Assembly: GCF_002355275.1 (NCBI RefSeq)
Contig: NZ_CP023449.1
Location: 4,442,001-4,506,000 of the forward strand
Length of the DNA stretch: 64,000 nt
Direction: 5' to 3'
Origin: Rhizorhabdus dicambivorans
GTDB taxonomy: Bacteria; Pseudomonadota; Alphaproteobacteria; Sphingomonadales; Sphingomonadaceae
Part shown: positions 25,035-33,708 of the stretch, in pieces
How the letters are laid out: each line of letters opens with the position of its first letter
Numbering within the stretch: the first letter of the stretch is position 1
The notes under the pieces: generated by a model
What the model was told of the DNA's origin: nothing
The model's database searches: none
The model's input: the letters and a program-made list of their open reading frames with translations, nothing else
Translations under genes and position numbers: made by a program

Positions 25035-25373
25035 TCAGTCCGTCGCGGGCGTGATGCGCGTGGTAAGCCGGTCACTGACCACCGTCATGGTGAAGATCGG
25101 ATCGGCGTCGGGGGGAACCTCGCACACCGCGTCCTCGAACGCGGCCCGGGTCGCGGGCTCCTCATAGGTCATCTTGTGGTCGAAGGCGTAGCGCCAGGTG
25201 GCCTCGTCGGGCCATTCGGCATAGCCGACGAAGCGGCCATCGGCGTCGCGGTGGAGGCGCGAGCCATAGCTGCCATATTTATCCCGGATCAGTTCGGTGC
25301 CGCGCGTCCACGCCTTGACGAACTGCTCCTCCTTGCCGGGATGCACCCGCCACCAATAGACTGCGACGAACAT
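25035..25373 (-). CDS. Antibiotic biosynthesis monooxygenase (ABM)-like protein
   Basis: A 112-residue protein, MFVAVYWWRVHPGKEEQFVK at the start, then TRGTELIRDKYGSYGSRLHRD and FVGYAEWPDEATW. The pattern (short strand, HPGKEEQF helix, G-S-RLHRD strand, YAEWPDEA) is that of a dimeric alpha/beta-barrel of the ABM/DUF family. Members act as cofactor-free monooxygenases or have unknown roles. It lies just downstream of ligD on the same strand (22 nt), so it may be the last gene of the ku-ligD transcript. Confidence 0.62.
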   Translation of the reverse strand: MFVAVYWWRVHPGKEEQFVKAWTRGTELIRDKYGSYGSRLHRDADGRFVGYAEWPDEATWRYAFDHKMTYEEPATRAAFEDAVCEVPPDADPIFTMTVVSDRLTTRITPATD

Positions 25374-25395
25374 GAACTGCCCCTCCCCTTCCGCC

Positions 25396-27936
25396 TTATA
25401 GATTCGGCAGCGACTGGTCCGCCACGCCCCATCCCTTGAGCGTCCTCGATGTGGCCCGCTTCAGCAATGTCTTCGTATCACGGATCGTGAAGGCACCGGC
25501 CTTGTCGAAGCCGTCAAGCTCCTCCCATCCGATCGGCACCGCCACCGGGGCATTCTCGCGCGCCCGCGCGCCATAGGGCACCACCGCGGTCGCGCCCCGC
25601 TGGTTGCGCAGATAATCGATGAAGATGCGGCCCACCCGCTTGGCCTTGGCCATGTTGGCGACGAAGCGCTCGGGCTCGGCCTGGGCCAGCGCCTCGGCGA
25701 AGCGGTGGGAAAAATCCTTGACCACCGGCCATTCGGCCTCGGGCCGCAACGGCACGACGACATGGATGCCCTTGCCGCCCGACAGCATCGGGAAACTGAC
25801 CAGCCCGATGTCGGCCAACATCGTCCGGATGTCCTTCGCCGCCTTCTTCACGTCGGCGAAATCGAGCCCGACATCGGGATCGAGATCGAAGATCATGCGA
25901 TCGGGCTTCTCGATATCCTGGACCCGCGATCCCCAGATGTGGAACTCGATCGTCCCCATCTGCACGCAGGCAAGGATGCCCGCCGCGTCGTCGAGATAGA
26001 GATAGTCCTCGGTCTGGCCGTCCTTCTCCCGGATGGGGACGTGGTGGACATGGTCGCCGAACGAACCCGAATCATGCTTCTGGAAGAAGCATTGCTTGCC
26101 GCGCCCCTGCGGGCACCGGACCAGGCTGACCGGGCGGTGCGCCAGCCAAGGCAGGATCAGCGGCGCGATCGTCCGGTAATAGCCGGCGAGATCGCCCTTG
26201 GTGACTTTCGCCTCGGGGAAGATCACCCGGTCGGGATTGGTGATCTTCACATCCGAATCTTCGGGCTTGTCGACCTGTTCCACCGGCATCGGCTCCTCCC
26301 GTCGTACTTCGGCGGCCTTCTTGTCCGAACGCAGGCCGATGAAGCTGGCCTGGCGCAACACATCGTCATGAGTGAATTCGGCGAAGGCGATTTCGGCGAC
26401 AAGATCGGGCTCGATCCAGTGAGCGCCCCGCCGCTCCGCGCGGGGGACGTCGGCAGCGGGCGTCTCGCGGGCGCGCTTCTCGAACTTCGCCGTCAGCATC
26501 TCCATGCTGTCCTGGTTGAAACCCGTGCCGACCTTGCCGGCATAAACCAGCTTGCCGTCCTTGTGCTGGGCCAGCAGCAGCGCCCGGAAGCGCCGACTGC
26601 TCTTGTCGCTGCGGCTCCAGCCGATGATCACGAACTCCTGCCGCCGCGTGCATTTGACCTTCAGCCAGCTGGTGCTGCGATCCCCGCGATAGATCGCGTC
26701 GGCGCGCTTCGAGATGATGCCTTCCTGCCCCGCCCTGCACATCGCGGCGTATAGCTTCTCGCCGGCGCCGATGACATGATCGGCATAATGGATCATCGGA
26801 TGCTGGTCGGGCAACAGCCCGGCAAGCCTCGTCTTGCGTTCCACCGTGCCGAGGCCCGTCAGATCCTGTCCGTCCAGCGACAGCAGGTCGAAGGCGAACA
26901 GCTCGAAACCGCCGCCTTCGCCCTTGATCGCCTTCTGCAGGGCGGAGAAGCTGGGATTGCCCTGCTCGTCGAGACTGACGATCTCGCCGTCGATCAGGGC
27001 CGGGGGCAGGTCCAGCGCGGCGATGGCGTCGGCGACGGGCTGGAATTTCTCGGTCCAGTCGAGGCCCGAGCGGGTGTAGATCTTCACCTTGCCGCCCGCC
27101 GCCGCGACCAGCGCGCGATAGCCGTCGAACTTGATCTCGTGGATCCAGGCGCTGCCGGTGGGAACGCTGTCGACCAGCGTGGCAAGCTGGGGCTTGCGGA
27201 AAGCCGGCACCTTGCCGCTGCCAGGGGCCAAGGCATTGCCCGATCTCTTGCGGCCCCGGCCTCCGCCGGGGCGACGGCTGACTTCAGCGGCATGGCTCTC
27301 CGCCTTTGCCATCAAAGCATCGAACGCCTTGCCGCGCTTGCCCTTCAGGCTGGTCTCGCCCTTCCTGTCGGCGGCGATCTCCGCCATCGTACGGCCGGTC
27401 TTCACGCTGGTCAGTTCGCGCGCGACGAGATCGTCGCTGCCGCCCGCCGCCTCGTCGTCGATCTTGCGGAGCAGCCAGTTCTCGCGGCCGCGCTTTTCGC
27501 CAGGCCTGGGCTTCAGCCGGATCAGCAGCCATTCGCCCTTCATCCGCTCGCCATCGAGGGTGAAGTGGAGATGGCCCTTCTCCAGGTCCTTCTCGCTCTT
27601 GCCTTCGATCGGCGCCCAGCTGCCCTTGTCCCACAGCATCACCGTGCCGCCGCCATATTCGCCCTCGGGGATACTGCCCTCGAATTCAGCATAGGAGATC
27701 GGGTGGTCCTCGGTGCGGACGGCGAGACGCTTGTCGGCGGGATCGAGGCTGGGGCCGCGCGTCACCGCCCAGCTCTTCAGCACGCCATCCATCTCCAGCC
27801 GGAAATCATAATGGAGCCGGGTCGCATCATGCTTCTGGACGATGAAGCGGTGACGGTTGGAAGGGTCGAGCTTTCCAGCAGGCTCGCGCGTCTTCTTGAA
27901 ATCGCGCTTGCGATTATATTCGGAAAGGCCCGCCAT
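25396..27936 (-). CDS. ligD: Multifunctional DNA ligase D (NHEJ)
   Basis: An 846-residue enzyme in the order phosphoesterase, ligase, polymerase. The 3'-phosphoesterase (about 30-160) has HDATRLHYDFRLE (His 36, His 42, Asp 44, Arg 46) and EDHPISYAEFEG (His 78, Tyr 82). The ATP-dependent ligase follows (about 250-540), with nucleotidyl lysine in IHEIKFDGYRAL near 269. The primase-polymerase is C-terminal, with NPDRVIFPEAKVTKGDL and metal-binding aspartates in FDLDPDVGL. It repairs double-strand breaks with Ku by non-homologous end joining. The PE-ligase linker contains RRPGGGRGRKR, encoded by a palindromic repeat (27246-27276). The ku gene lies 3 nt upstream. Confidence 0.95.
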   Translation of the reverse strand: MAGLSEYNRKRDFKKTREPAGKLDPSNRHRFIVQKHDATRLHYDFRLEMDGVLKSWAVTRGPSLDPADKRLAVRTEDHPISYAEFEGSIPEGEYGGGTVMLWDKGSWAPIEGKSEKDLEKGHLHFTLDGERMKGEWLLIRLKPRPGEKRGRENWLLRKIDDEAAGGSDDLVARELTSVKTGRTMAEIAADRKGETSLKGKRGKAFDALMAKAESHAAEVSRRPGGGRGRKRSGNALAPGSGKVPAFRKPQLATLVDSVPTGSAWIHEIKFDGYRALVAAAGGKVKIYTRSGLDWTEKFQPVADAIAALDLPPALIDGEIVSLDEQGNPSFSALQKAIKGEGGGFELFAFDLLSLDGQDLTGLGTVERKTRLAGLLPDQHPMIHYADHVIGAGEKLYAAMCRAGQEGIISKRADAIYRGDRSTSWLKVKCTRRQEFVIIGWSRSDKSSRRFRALLLAQHKDGKLVYAGKVGTGFNQDSMEMLTAKFEKRARETPAADVPRAERRGAHWIEPDLVAEIAFAEFTHDDVLRQASFIGLRSDKKAAEVRREEPMPVEQVDKPEDSDVKITNPDRVIFPEAKVTKGDLAGYYRTIAPLILPWLAHRPVSLVRCPQGRGKQCFFQKHDSGSFGDHVHHVPIREKDGQTEDYLYLDDAAGILACVQMGTIEFHIWGSRVQDIEKPDRMIFDLDPDVGLDFADVKKAAKDIRTMLADIGLVSFPMLSGGKGIHVVVPLRPEAEWPVVKDFSHRFAEALAQAEPERFVANMAKAKRVGRIFIDYLRNQRGATAVVPYGARARENAPVAVPIGWEELDGFDKAGAFTIRDTKTLLKRATSRTLKGWGVADQSLPNL
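27246..27276. repeat. Family B palindromic repeat inside ligD
   Basis: This 31-nt segment matches 30 of 31 bases of the right arm of the repeat at 16636-16666. Its last 25 bases are the exact complement of that repeat's left arm. It falls in the linker between the phosphoesterase and ligase domains of LigD and is translated as part of RRPGGGRGRKR, in frame. Confidence 0.75.
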
Positions 27937-27939
27937 CGC

Positions 27940-28824
27940 TCAGGCCCGCTTGCGCGCCGGAGCTTTCGCGGCGGCCGGCTTCTTCGCGGGAGCCTTGCGC
28001 GCCGGTGCGGCCTTCTTTTCCGAAGCCGCCGGCCTGCCGCCCTCGACCGACTTCTTGAGCGCGGCCATCAGGTCGATGACATTGCCCTTGGCGCGGGGCG
28101 CCTCTTCCGCTTCCTCCTCGATGATCTTCCTGCCCTTGGCCTTGCGCTTCTTCTCGATCAGCGACTTGAGCGCATCGACATAGCGATCGTGGAACTCGCC
28201 CGCGTCGAACGTACCGCTCTTCTTCTCGATCAGCGTCTCGGCGAGATCGAGCAGGTCGGCATCGGGCTTGCTGTCGGGAATATCGCGGAAAAAGCCCTGC
28301 GCCTTGCGCACCTCGTCGGCATAGCGCAGCGTCTCCAGCACCATGCCGCGTCCGCACGGCTTCAGGCTCACCACATATTCGCGCCCGCGCATCGCCAGCT
28401 GGCCCAGCCCCACCTTCTTCGTCCGCCGCAGCGCATCGCGCAGGACGATATAGGCTTGCTCGGCCAGTTCGTCGGCGGGGACGACATAATAGGGCTTCTC
28501 GAAATAGATAACGTCGATCGCATCGGCATCGACGAACTGGATAAGCTCCAGCGTGCGCTTGCTCTCCAGCTTCACCGCGTCGATCTCGTCCTGCTCGAGC
28601 AGGACGTAATTGCCCTTCGACACCTCATAGCCCTTGACGATGTCGTCCGCGTCGACCGGGCCGACGCCGGGCACCACTTTCTCATATCTGATCCGCTTGC
28701 CCGACGGCTCGTGGATCTGGTGGAAGGCGATCTGCGCGCTGCTGCCGGTCGCATTATATATCTCGACCGGGATCGAAACGAGCGCGAGGCGGATCTGCCC
28801 CTGCCAATAGGCACGCGCGGCCAT
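27940..28824 (-). CDS. ku: Non-homologous end-joining protein Ku
   Basis: A 294-residue bacterial Ku. MAARAYWQGQIRLALVSIPV opens the core beta-barrel domain, IHEPSGKRIRYEKVVPG and VSKGNYVLLEQDEIDAV are family signatures, and the ring-forming part continues to about residue 255. The tail is rich in Lys, Ala and Pro (KKAAPARKAPAKKPAAAK), the DNA-bridging extension that also recruits LigD. The ATG at 28824 has AGGAGGA upstream and is preferred to a longer frame. An EcfG-type promoter lies 34 nt upstream, so ku-ligD is probably induced in the general stress response. Confidence 0.95.
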   Translation of the reverse strand: MAARAYWQGQIRLALVSIPVEIYNATGSSAQIAFHQIHEPSGKRIRYEKVVPGVGPVDADDIVKGYEVSKGNYVLLEQDEIDAVKLESKRTLELIQFVDADAIDVIYFEKPYYVVPADELAEQAYIVLRDALRRTKKVGLGQLAMRGREYVVSLKPCGRGMVLETLRYADEVRKAQGFFRDIPDSKPDADLLDLAETLIEKKSGTFDAGEFHDRYVDALKSLIEKKRKAKGRKIIEEEAEEAPRAKGNVIDLMAALKKSVEGGRPAASEKKAAPARKAPAKKPAAAKAPARKRA

Positions 28825-28857
28825 GATGATTCCTCCTGCGGAACGATGTGACGATTC

Positions 28858-28882
28858 AACCGCAGCGGCGCAGCTTCGTTCC
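28858..28882 (-). promoter_or_regulatory. EcfG-type general stress promoter of ku-ligD
   Basis: On the minus strand GGAAC (28882-28878) and GTT (28860-28858) are 17 nt apart, a perfect match to the alphaproteobacterial EcfG consensus. The -10 element ends 34 nt before the ku start codon. Confidence 0.62.
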
Positions 28883-28927
28883 CCTCTCTGCGCTAGGCGC
28901 ATCGCAAAAGCCTGTCATAGTGCGGCG

Positions 28928-30202
28928 ATGGACATCACCCGTCGCACCCTGCTGGCCGGAGCCGCCGCGCTGCCCGCCGCCGCCGAAGCCCTGGCGCAGG
29001 GCGAAGCGATGCCGCCGCCCGCCGAACTGGCGAGGGACGATGGCTGGTGGTCACGGGTGGCCGCGCTCTACGATGCACCACCGGACGAGACGATCCAGCT
29101 GGAGGCCGGGCAGTTCGGCGCGATGGCGACCAATGTCCGCCGCGTCTATGAGCGCCGGCTGGCGCGGATCAACCGGGAGACGACGATCTACACGCGCGGG
29201 CCCCTCGCCGCCGACCTGGCGGCGGTGCGCGAAAGCGCGGCCGCGCTGCTGGGCGTCGGCGTCGACGAGATCGCCTTCACGCGGGGCGGCAGCGAATCGA
29301 TGGCGGCGCTGATCGGCGGCTATAACCGGCTGAAGCCCGGCGATGCGGTGCTCTATGCCGACCTCGACTATGACGCGATGCAGACGGGGATGGAATCGCT
29401 CGCCCGGCTGCGCGGCGTGAAGGCCGTGAAGATCGACCTGCCCGAGCCCGCCACCCGGCAAAACATCATCGACGCCTATGAACGCGCCCTGCGCGATCAC
29501 CCCGCCGTGCGGATGATGCTGCTCACCCATCTCAGCCACCGCACCGGGCTGGTGCCGCCGGTCAAGGAGATCATCGCGCTCGCGCGCGCCCGCAATGTCG
29601 ATGTGCTGCTGGACGTCGGCCATGCGCTGGGCCAGCTCGAATTCTCGCTGCGCGACCTGGGCGTCGATTTCGCGGGGATCAACCTGCACAAGTGGATCGC
29701 CAGCCCGCTGGGCGTCGGCCTGGTCTATATCCGCAAGGATCGCATCCCCGACATCGACCCCTGCCTGCTGGAGGGGGCGAGCGACCGGATCGACGCGCGG
29801 GTCCACACCGGCACGGTCAACTATGCGGCGCTGCTCACCGTCCCCGACGCGATCACCGTCCACCAGTCGATCGGCCTCGCCAACAAGGCGGCGCGGCTGC
29901 GCCACCTGCGCGATCGCTGGGCCGAGGTGCTGCGCGACGACAAGCGCTTCGAGATACTGACGCCCGACGATCCATCGATGCACGGCGGCATCACCTCGTT
30001 CCGGATCAGGGGCCGGACCAGCCCCGCCGACAATATCGCGCTCCGCAAGGCGCTGTTCGAGAAGCACGGCATCTTCACCGTCGAGCGGCTGGGGCCGGCG
30101 AAGGGCGCCTGCGTCCGCGTTTCGCCCAGCTTCATCAACGACAGCGCCCAGATCGACCGGCTGGTGAAGGCGTTGCGCGAGCTGGCGACGGTGACGGTGT
30201 AG
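28928..30202 (+). CDS. Tat-exported class V PLP-dependent aminotransferase-fold protein
   Basis: A 424-residue protein. MDITRRTLLAGAAALPAAAE is a twin-arginine signal with a likely cut after EALA. The body is a fold-type I PLP enzyme related to isopenicillin-N epimerase and SufS/CsdA: FTRGGSESMAALIGGYNRL, LLTHLSHRTGLVPPVKEI, VDVLLDVGHALGQLEF, and the Schiff-base lysine in FAGINLHKWIASPLGVGLVY. The active-site cysteine of desulfurases is not evident. The ATG at 28928 gives the complete Tat motif. Export with cofactor bound fits the Tat route. The substrate is unknown. It is divergent from ku. Confidence 0.85.
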   Translation: MDITRRTLLAGAAALPAAAEALAQGEAMPPPAELARDDGWWSRVAALYDAPPDETIQLEAGQFGAMATNVRRVYERRLARINRETTIYTRGPLAADLAAVRESAAALLGVGVDEIAFTRGGSESMAALIGGYNRLKPGDAVLYADLDYDAMQTGMESLARLRGVKAVKIDLPEPATRQNIIDAYERALRDHPAVRMMLLTHLSHRTGLVPPVKEIIALARARNVDVLLDVGHALGQLEFSLRDLGVDFAGINLHKWIASPLGVGLVYIRKDRIPDIDPCLLEGASDRIDARVHTGTVNYAALLTVPDAITVHQSIGLANKAARLRHLRDRWAEVLRDDKRFEILTPDDPSMHGGITSFRIRGRTSPADNIALRKALFEKHGIFTVERLGPAKGACVRVSPSFINDSAQIDRLVKALRELATVTV

Positions 30203-30535
30203 CCGGACCGTGGCTTCCGCTTTCGCGGGAGCTTTGAATTCATCCTCTCCCTCCAGACCTGTCATTCCCGCCCTTCGACTGCCTGCAAGGCAGGCGCTCA
30301 GGATAAACTTCGGCTATATGCCGAAGGCGGGAATCCATATTCTCTGAAGTTCGAGCCTCTTGGCGGAAGGCTTATGGATCCCCGCATCCGCGAGGATGAC
30401 GCGTGTTGGGAGCGGACGCTCTTTACGCAAAGGTCCCGGCTGCGCGGGAATGGCGATCCAAGAGTCCACCCGCCGCAGGAACCGGAAGCGCCCCTCTTGC
30501 GTAGTTAGGATGACCAGCCCCTGGCGAGTGCGCAT
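30203..30535. repeat. Non-coding stretch with palindromic repeat, family D
   Basis: GTCATTCCCGCCCTTCGACTG begins the element at 30261, and its partner arm ending GGCGGGAATCC closes at 30336. Inner palindromes GCCTGCAAGGCAGGC and CTTCGGCTATATGCCGAAG lie between. Nothing else is recognised between here and 30535 apart from a GGAAC at about 30477 without a properly spaced GTT. Confidence 0.6.
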
Positions 30536-30841
30536 ATGAGCAGCTTCGTTTCCGTCAGAACGCCCCTGAAAATGGCCGGATATTGTCTGGCCCTGGCGCT
30601 GTCGTCGGCGGGTGGGGCGGAGGAAAGGCCCGTCAATGCGGCGGGCTATCCGACGATTTCCCTGGCCGAGGCGGGGCTGTCGGTCATGCCGCCGCATCCG
30701 GCCAGCGGAACCTCCACGAGTCCCGCCTGCGCCCGGACCGTCCGGCGCGAGGGGCAGACCGTACGCACCGACCCTTCTTCACAGCTGTTTCGGTGCCAGC
30801 GGTCCCGAGAGGCGAACGCGGCATCCCAATCGGAGCGGTAA
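30536..30841 (+). CDS. Hypothetical protein, possible secreted peptide
   Basis: A 101-residue frame: MSSFVSVRTPLKMAGYCLAL, then ALSSAGGAEERPVNAAGYPT, then a low-complexity basic end. The first 28 residues could act as a signal peptide with a cut near SAGGA. There is no recognisable domain. The last third (TVRREGQTVRTDPSSQLFR) looks unordered. It is convergent with the DNA ligase gene, 6 nt away. It may be spurious. Confidence 0.3.
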   Translation: MSSFVSVRTPLKMAGYCLALALSSAGGAEERPVNAAGYPTISLAEAGLSVMPPHPASGTSTSPACARTVRREGQTVRTDPSSQLFRCQRSREANAASQSER

Positions 30842-30847
30842 CCATCC

Positions 30848-32446
30848 TCAGCTGATCAGCTTGCGGAGGGTGGCGATCGTGTCGGCCTCCTCCGGCGGCT
30901 TGTCGCGCCGAATCCGCGCGATGCGGGGAAAGCGCATCGCCACGCCCGACTTGTGCCGCTTGCTGTCATGCACGCTGTCGAAGGCCAGTTCGACCACCAG
31001 CTTCTTCTCGACCTCGCGGACCGGGCCGAAGCGGTTGAGGGTGTTGTTCCGGACGAAGCTGTCGAGCCATTTCAGCTCCTCGTCGGTGAAGCCCGAATAG
31101 GCCTTGGCCACCGGCAACAATTCGCCCTCATCCGACCAGCAGCCGAAGGTATAGTCCGAATAGAAGCTCGACCGCTTCCCATGGCCGCGCTGGGCGTACA
31201 TCATCACGCCATCGATCGTCAGCGGATCGCGCTTCCATTTGTACCACAGGCCGGTGCGCCGCCCCGCCACATAGGGGCTGTCGCGGCGCTTGAGCATCAC
31301 ACCCTCGATCGCCGCGTCGCGAGCGCCGGCGCGGGTTTCGGCGAGGTCCTCGAAATCGCGCGCGCCGATCACGGCCGAGACGTCGAAGCGGTCGGCGTCG
31401 AGCCGCGCCGCGAACGCCTCCAGCCGGGCGCGGCGCGCTTCCCATGCCTGTTCGCGCAAGTCGTCCTCGCCCTCGATCAGCAGATCATAGAGGCGGACGA
31501 AGGCGGGATAATCGGCCAGCATCCTGGCCGAGACATTCTTGCGGCCGAGCCGCTGCTGGAGCGCGTTGAACGAGGCGGCCGATCCGCCATGCTCGGCCGC
31601 GCCCTGCGCCTCGCCACGCACCAGCATCTCGCCATCGAGCACCGCGTCGATCCCCTGCGCCGCCGCCGCAATGTCGGGGAAAGTGGCGGTGATATCGTCG
31701 CCGGCCCGGCTGTAAAGGCGCACGTCGCCGCCGGTGCCGACGATCTGGACGCGGATGCCGTCCCATTTCCATTCGGCTGCATAATCGGCAAGGTCGACCG
31801 TCCCCTCCTCGAGCGGATGGGCGAGCATGAACGGACGGAAGAAGGGGGTGCCGCGAGGATCGGGCCGCTCGCCGCCCTGCCCCCAGGCGAACAGTTCGGC
31901 ATAGGGCGGCCGCAGCGCGTGCCATACCTCTTCGACCGCATCGACATCGAGACCGAACGCCTGCGCGAAGCCCGTCTTGGCGAGCCGCGCAGAGATGCCG
32001 ACCCTGAGGCCGCCGGTCGCCAGCTTGAGCAGCGCGAAGCGGCCGCTGGCATCGAGATGGTCGAGCATCTCGCCGAGCGCCGCCGGGGCCTCGGCCCGGC
32101 CCAGCTTCGACAGCCGATCGATCACGGCCGACAGGGTCAGCGAACCGTCGTCGATCTCGGCGGGCTGATCGATCCGCTTCGGCCAGATCAGTGCCACTGT
32201 CTCCGCGAGGTCGCCGACATAGTCGCGGCTCATCCGGAACAGCATCGGATCGACCCGCTCGTCGACGATCGCGTGGATCGCCGCGCTCTTGACCGCCGGC
32301 AGGCTGAGGTCGCCGGTCAGCGCCGCGAGCGCCCAGCCGCGATCGGGATCGGGGGCGTCACGCATATAATCGGCGATCAGCGCCAGCTTGGCGTTGCGCG
32401 AGCGGGTGTAGACGAGGCCGTCGAGCAGTTGGGAGAAAGCGCGCAT
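30848..32446 (-). CDS. ATP-dependent DNA ligase (LigC/cisplatin-response type)
   Basis: A 532-residue ligase. An N-terminal domain (LLDGLVYTRSRNAKLALIAD) precedes the adenylation domain with nucleotidyl lysine in AAEWKWDGIRVQIVG, motif III-like LDGEMLVRG, and motif V VMLKRRDSPYVAGRR with WYKWKRDPLTIDGVMMYAQ. The OB-fold C-terminus includes YSDYTFGCW and PVREVEKKLVVELAFDSVH. It matches the group found beside an MBL-fold exonuclease, with a proposed role in DNA damage repair separate from LigD. The exonuclease gene lies upstream on the same strand, separated only by a palindromic repeat. Confidence 0.9.
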   Translation of the reverse strand: MRAFSQLLDGLVYTRSRNAKLALIADYMRDAPDPDRGWALAALTGDLSLPAVKSAAIHAIVDERVDPMLFRMSRDYVGDLAETVALIWPKRIDQPAEIDDGSLTLSAVIDRLSKLGRAEAPAALGEMLDHLDASGRFALLKLATGGLRVGISARLAKTGFAQAFGLDVDAVEEVWHALRPPYAELFAWGQGGERPDPRGTPFFRPFMLAHPLEEGTVDLADYAAEWKWDGIRVQIVGTGGDVRLYSRAGDDITATFPDIAAAAQGIDAVLDGEMLVRGEAQGAAEHGGSAASFNALQQRLGRKNVSARMLADYPAFVRLYDLLIEGEDDLREQAWEARRARLEAFAARLDADRFDVSAVIGARDFEDLAETRAGARDAAIEGVMLKRRDSPYVAGRRTGLWYKWKRDPLTIDGVMMYAQRGHGKRSSFYSDYTFGCWSDEGELLPVAKAYSGFTDEELKWLDSFVRNNTLNRFGPVREVEKKLVVELAFDSVHDSKRHKSGVAMRFPRIARIRRDKPPEEADTIATLRKLIS

Positions 32447-32472
32447 CAGGCGGGCCTTGCCTCAAAACCGCC

Positions 32473-32556
32473 GTCATCCCGGACTTGATCCGGGATCCCG
32501 CTTTTCTTGCCCACGTCGGAAAAAGAAGCGGGACCCCGGGTCAAGCCCGGGGTGAC
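32473..32556. repeat. Palindromic repeat pair, family A
   Basis: GTCATCCCGGACTTGATCCG at 32473 onward and the inverted copy ending GCCCGGGGTGAC at 32556 follow the same plan as 14660-14743, including the CTTTTC.TG.C spacer and AGAAGCGGGA. It fills most of the gap between the exonuclease and ligase genes. Confidence 0.75.
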
Positions 32557-32573
32557 GAAAATATGACTTCGCA

Positions 32574-33566
32574 TCATCCCTCGTCCTCATCCTCATACCC
32601 CACCAGCGCCAGCGCGCGGGCGCGCATCTGGTGGAGGTCGCACCAGTGGACCAGGGCCTCCTCGCGGCCGTGGGTCACCCATATTTCGGAAGGGGCGACC
32701 TCACGGATCGTCGCGGTCAGCTCATCCCAATCGGCATGGTCGGATATCACCAGCGGCAGTTCGACATTCTTCTGCCGCGCGCGCTGGCGGACCCGCATCC
32801 AGCCCGAGGCCATCGCCGTGATCGGATCGGGCAGCCGCCGCGACCAGCGATCGTTGAGCGCCGAGGGTGGGGAGATTACCACCTTGCCGCGCATCTGATC
32901 GGCCGAGGCGCCGGTCGCCGGGTAGAGCTCGCCCAGGTCGACGCCGAAATCGCGATAGAGGTCGCACATCCGCTCCAGCGCGCCATGGATGTAGATCGGA
33001 TCGGCATGGCCGTGGGCGCGCAGCTCCGCGATCACGCGTTGCGCCTTGCCGAGCGCATAGGCGCCGACCAGCACGCAGCGATCGGGCGCGGCGTGGAGCG
33101 CGCCGAGCAGCCGATCCATCTCCTGCCCGATCGGGGGATGGCGGAACACCGGCAGGCCGAAGGTCGCCTCGGTGATGAAGATGTCGCAATTGACCGGCTC
33201 GAAGGGCGCGCAGGTGGGATCGTCGCGGCGCTTGTAATCGCCGGTGACGACGACCCGCTCGCCGCCATGCTCCAGCAATATCTGCGCCGATCCCAGCACA
33301 TGGCCGGCGGGCACATAGCTGATCTCGACCCCGCCCAGCCGGATCGTCTCGCCATAGGCGACGGGCACGCCCTCGGTCGTGCCATAGCGCAGCGCCATGA
33401 TCGCCAGCGTCTCCGGCGTCGCCCAGCTGGCGCCGTGGCCGCCGCGCGCGTGATCGGCATGGCCATGGGTGATCAGCGCGCGCTCGACCGGCACCGACGG
33501 ATCGATCCAGGCATCGGCCGGCCGGACATAGATGCCACGGGGGGAAGCTTCGATCCAATGCGCCAT
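32574..33566 (-). CDS. Ligase-associated MBL-fold DNA exonuclease
   Basis: A 330-residue metallo-beta-lactamase/beta-CASP-like nuclease. The metal motif is ALITHGHADHARGGHG (HxHxDH), VTGDYKRRDDPTC provides a later Asp, FITEATFGLPVFRHP is family-typical, and the end has LVISDHADWDELTATI and WVTHGREEALVHW with further ligand histidines. Homologues sit next to LigC-type ligases and process DNA ends before sealing. The start is the ATG at 33566 (MAHWIEASPRGIYVRPADA). An EcfG-like sequence with one mismatch (GGAAC-N17-GTC) lies upstream at 33575-33599. Confidence 0.88.
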   Translation of the reverse strand: MAHWIEASPRGIYVRPADAWIDPSVPVERALITHGHADHARGGHGASWATPETLAIMALRYGTTEGVPVAYGETIRLGGVEISYVPAGHVLGSAQILLEHGGERVVVTGDYKRRDDPTCAPFEPVNCDIFITEATFGLPVFRHPPIGQEMDRLLGALHAAPDRCVLVGAYALGKAQRVIAELRAHGHADPIYIHGALERMCDLYRDFGVDLGELYPATGASADQMRGKVVISPPSALNDRWSRRLPDPITAMASGWMRVRQRARQKNVELPLVISDHADWDELTATIREVAPSEIWVTHGREEALVHWCDLHQMRARALALVGYEDEDEG

Positions 33567-33677
33567 GCCCGATAGACGATAGCGCGCGACGGCGGTTCCC
33601 TCCAGCGACGGCGAAACCGCTATAAACGGCCATATATATCACAGTTTCGGGTGACAGCCGCCGTGACGGTCGATAAT

Positions 33678-33696
33678 ATGTTACCATCCGTAACAT
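33678..33696. promoter_or_regulatory. Perfect inverted repeat, candidate operator of iorAB-cyt
   Basis: ATGTTAC (33678-33684) and GTAACAT (33690-33696) are perfect complements separated by 5 nt, ending 12 nt before the iorA start codon. The form fits a TetR-type repressor site. No regulator gene is adjacent. Confidence 0.5.
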
Positions 33697-33708
33697 GGAA
33701 TCCCGCCC

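Noticed and set aside
33575-33599. Possible EcfG promoter before the ligase-associated exonuclease
   Set aside because: GGAAC-N17-GTC has one mismatch in the -10 element and would give an almost leaderless transcript. Mentioned but not listed as a feature.
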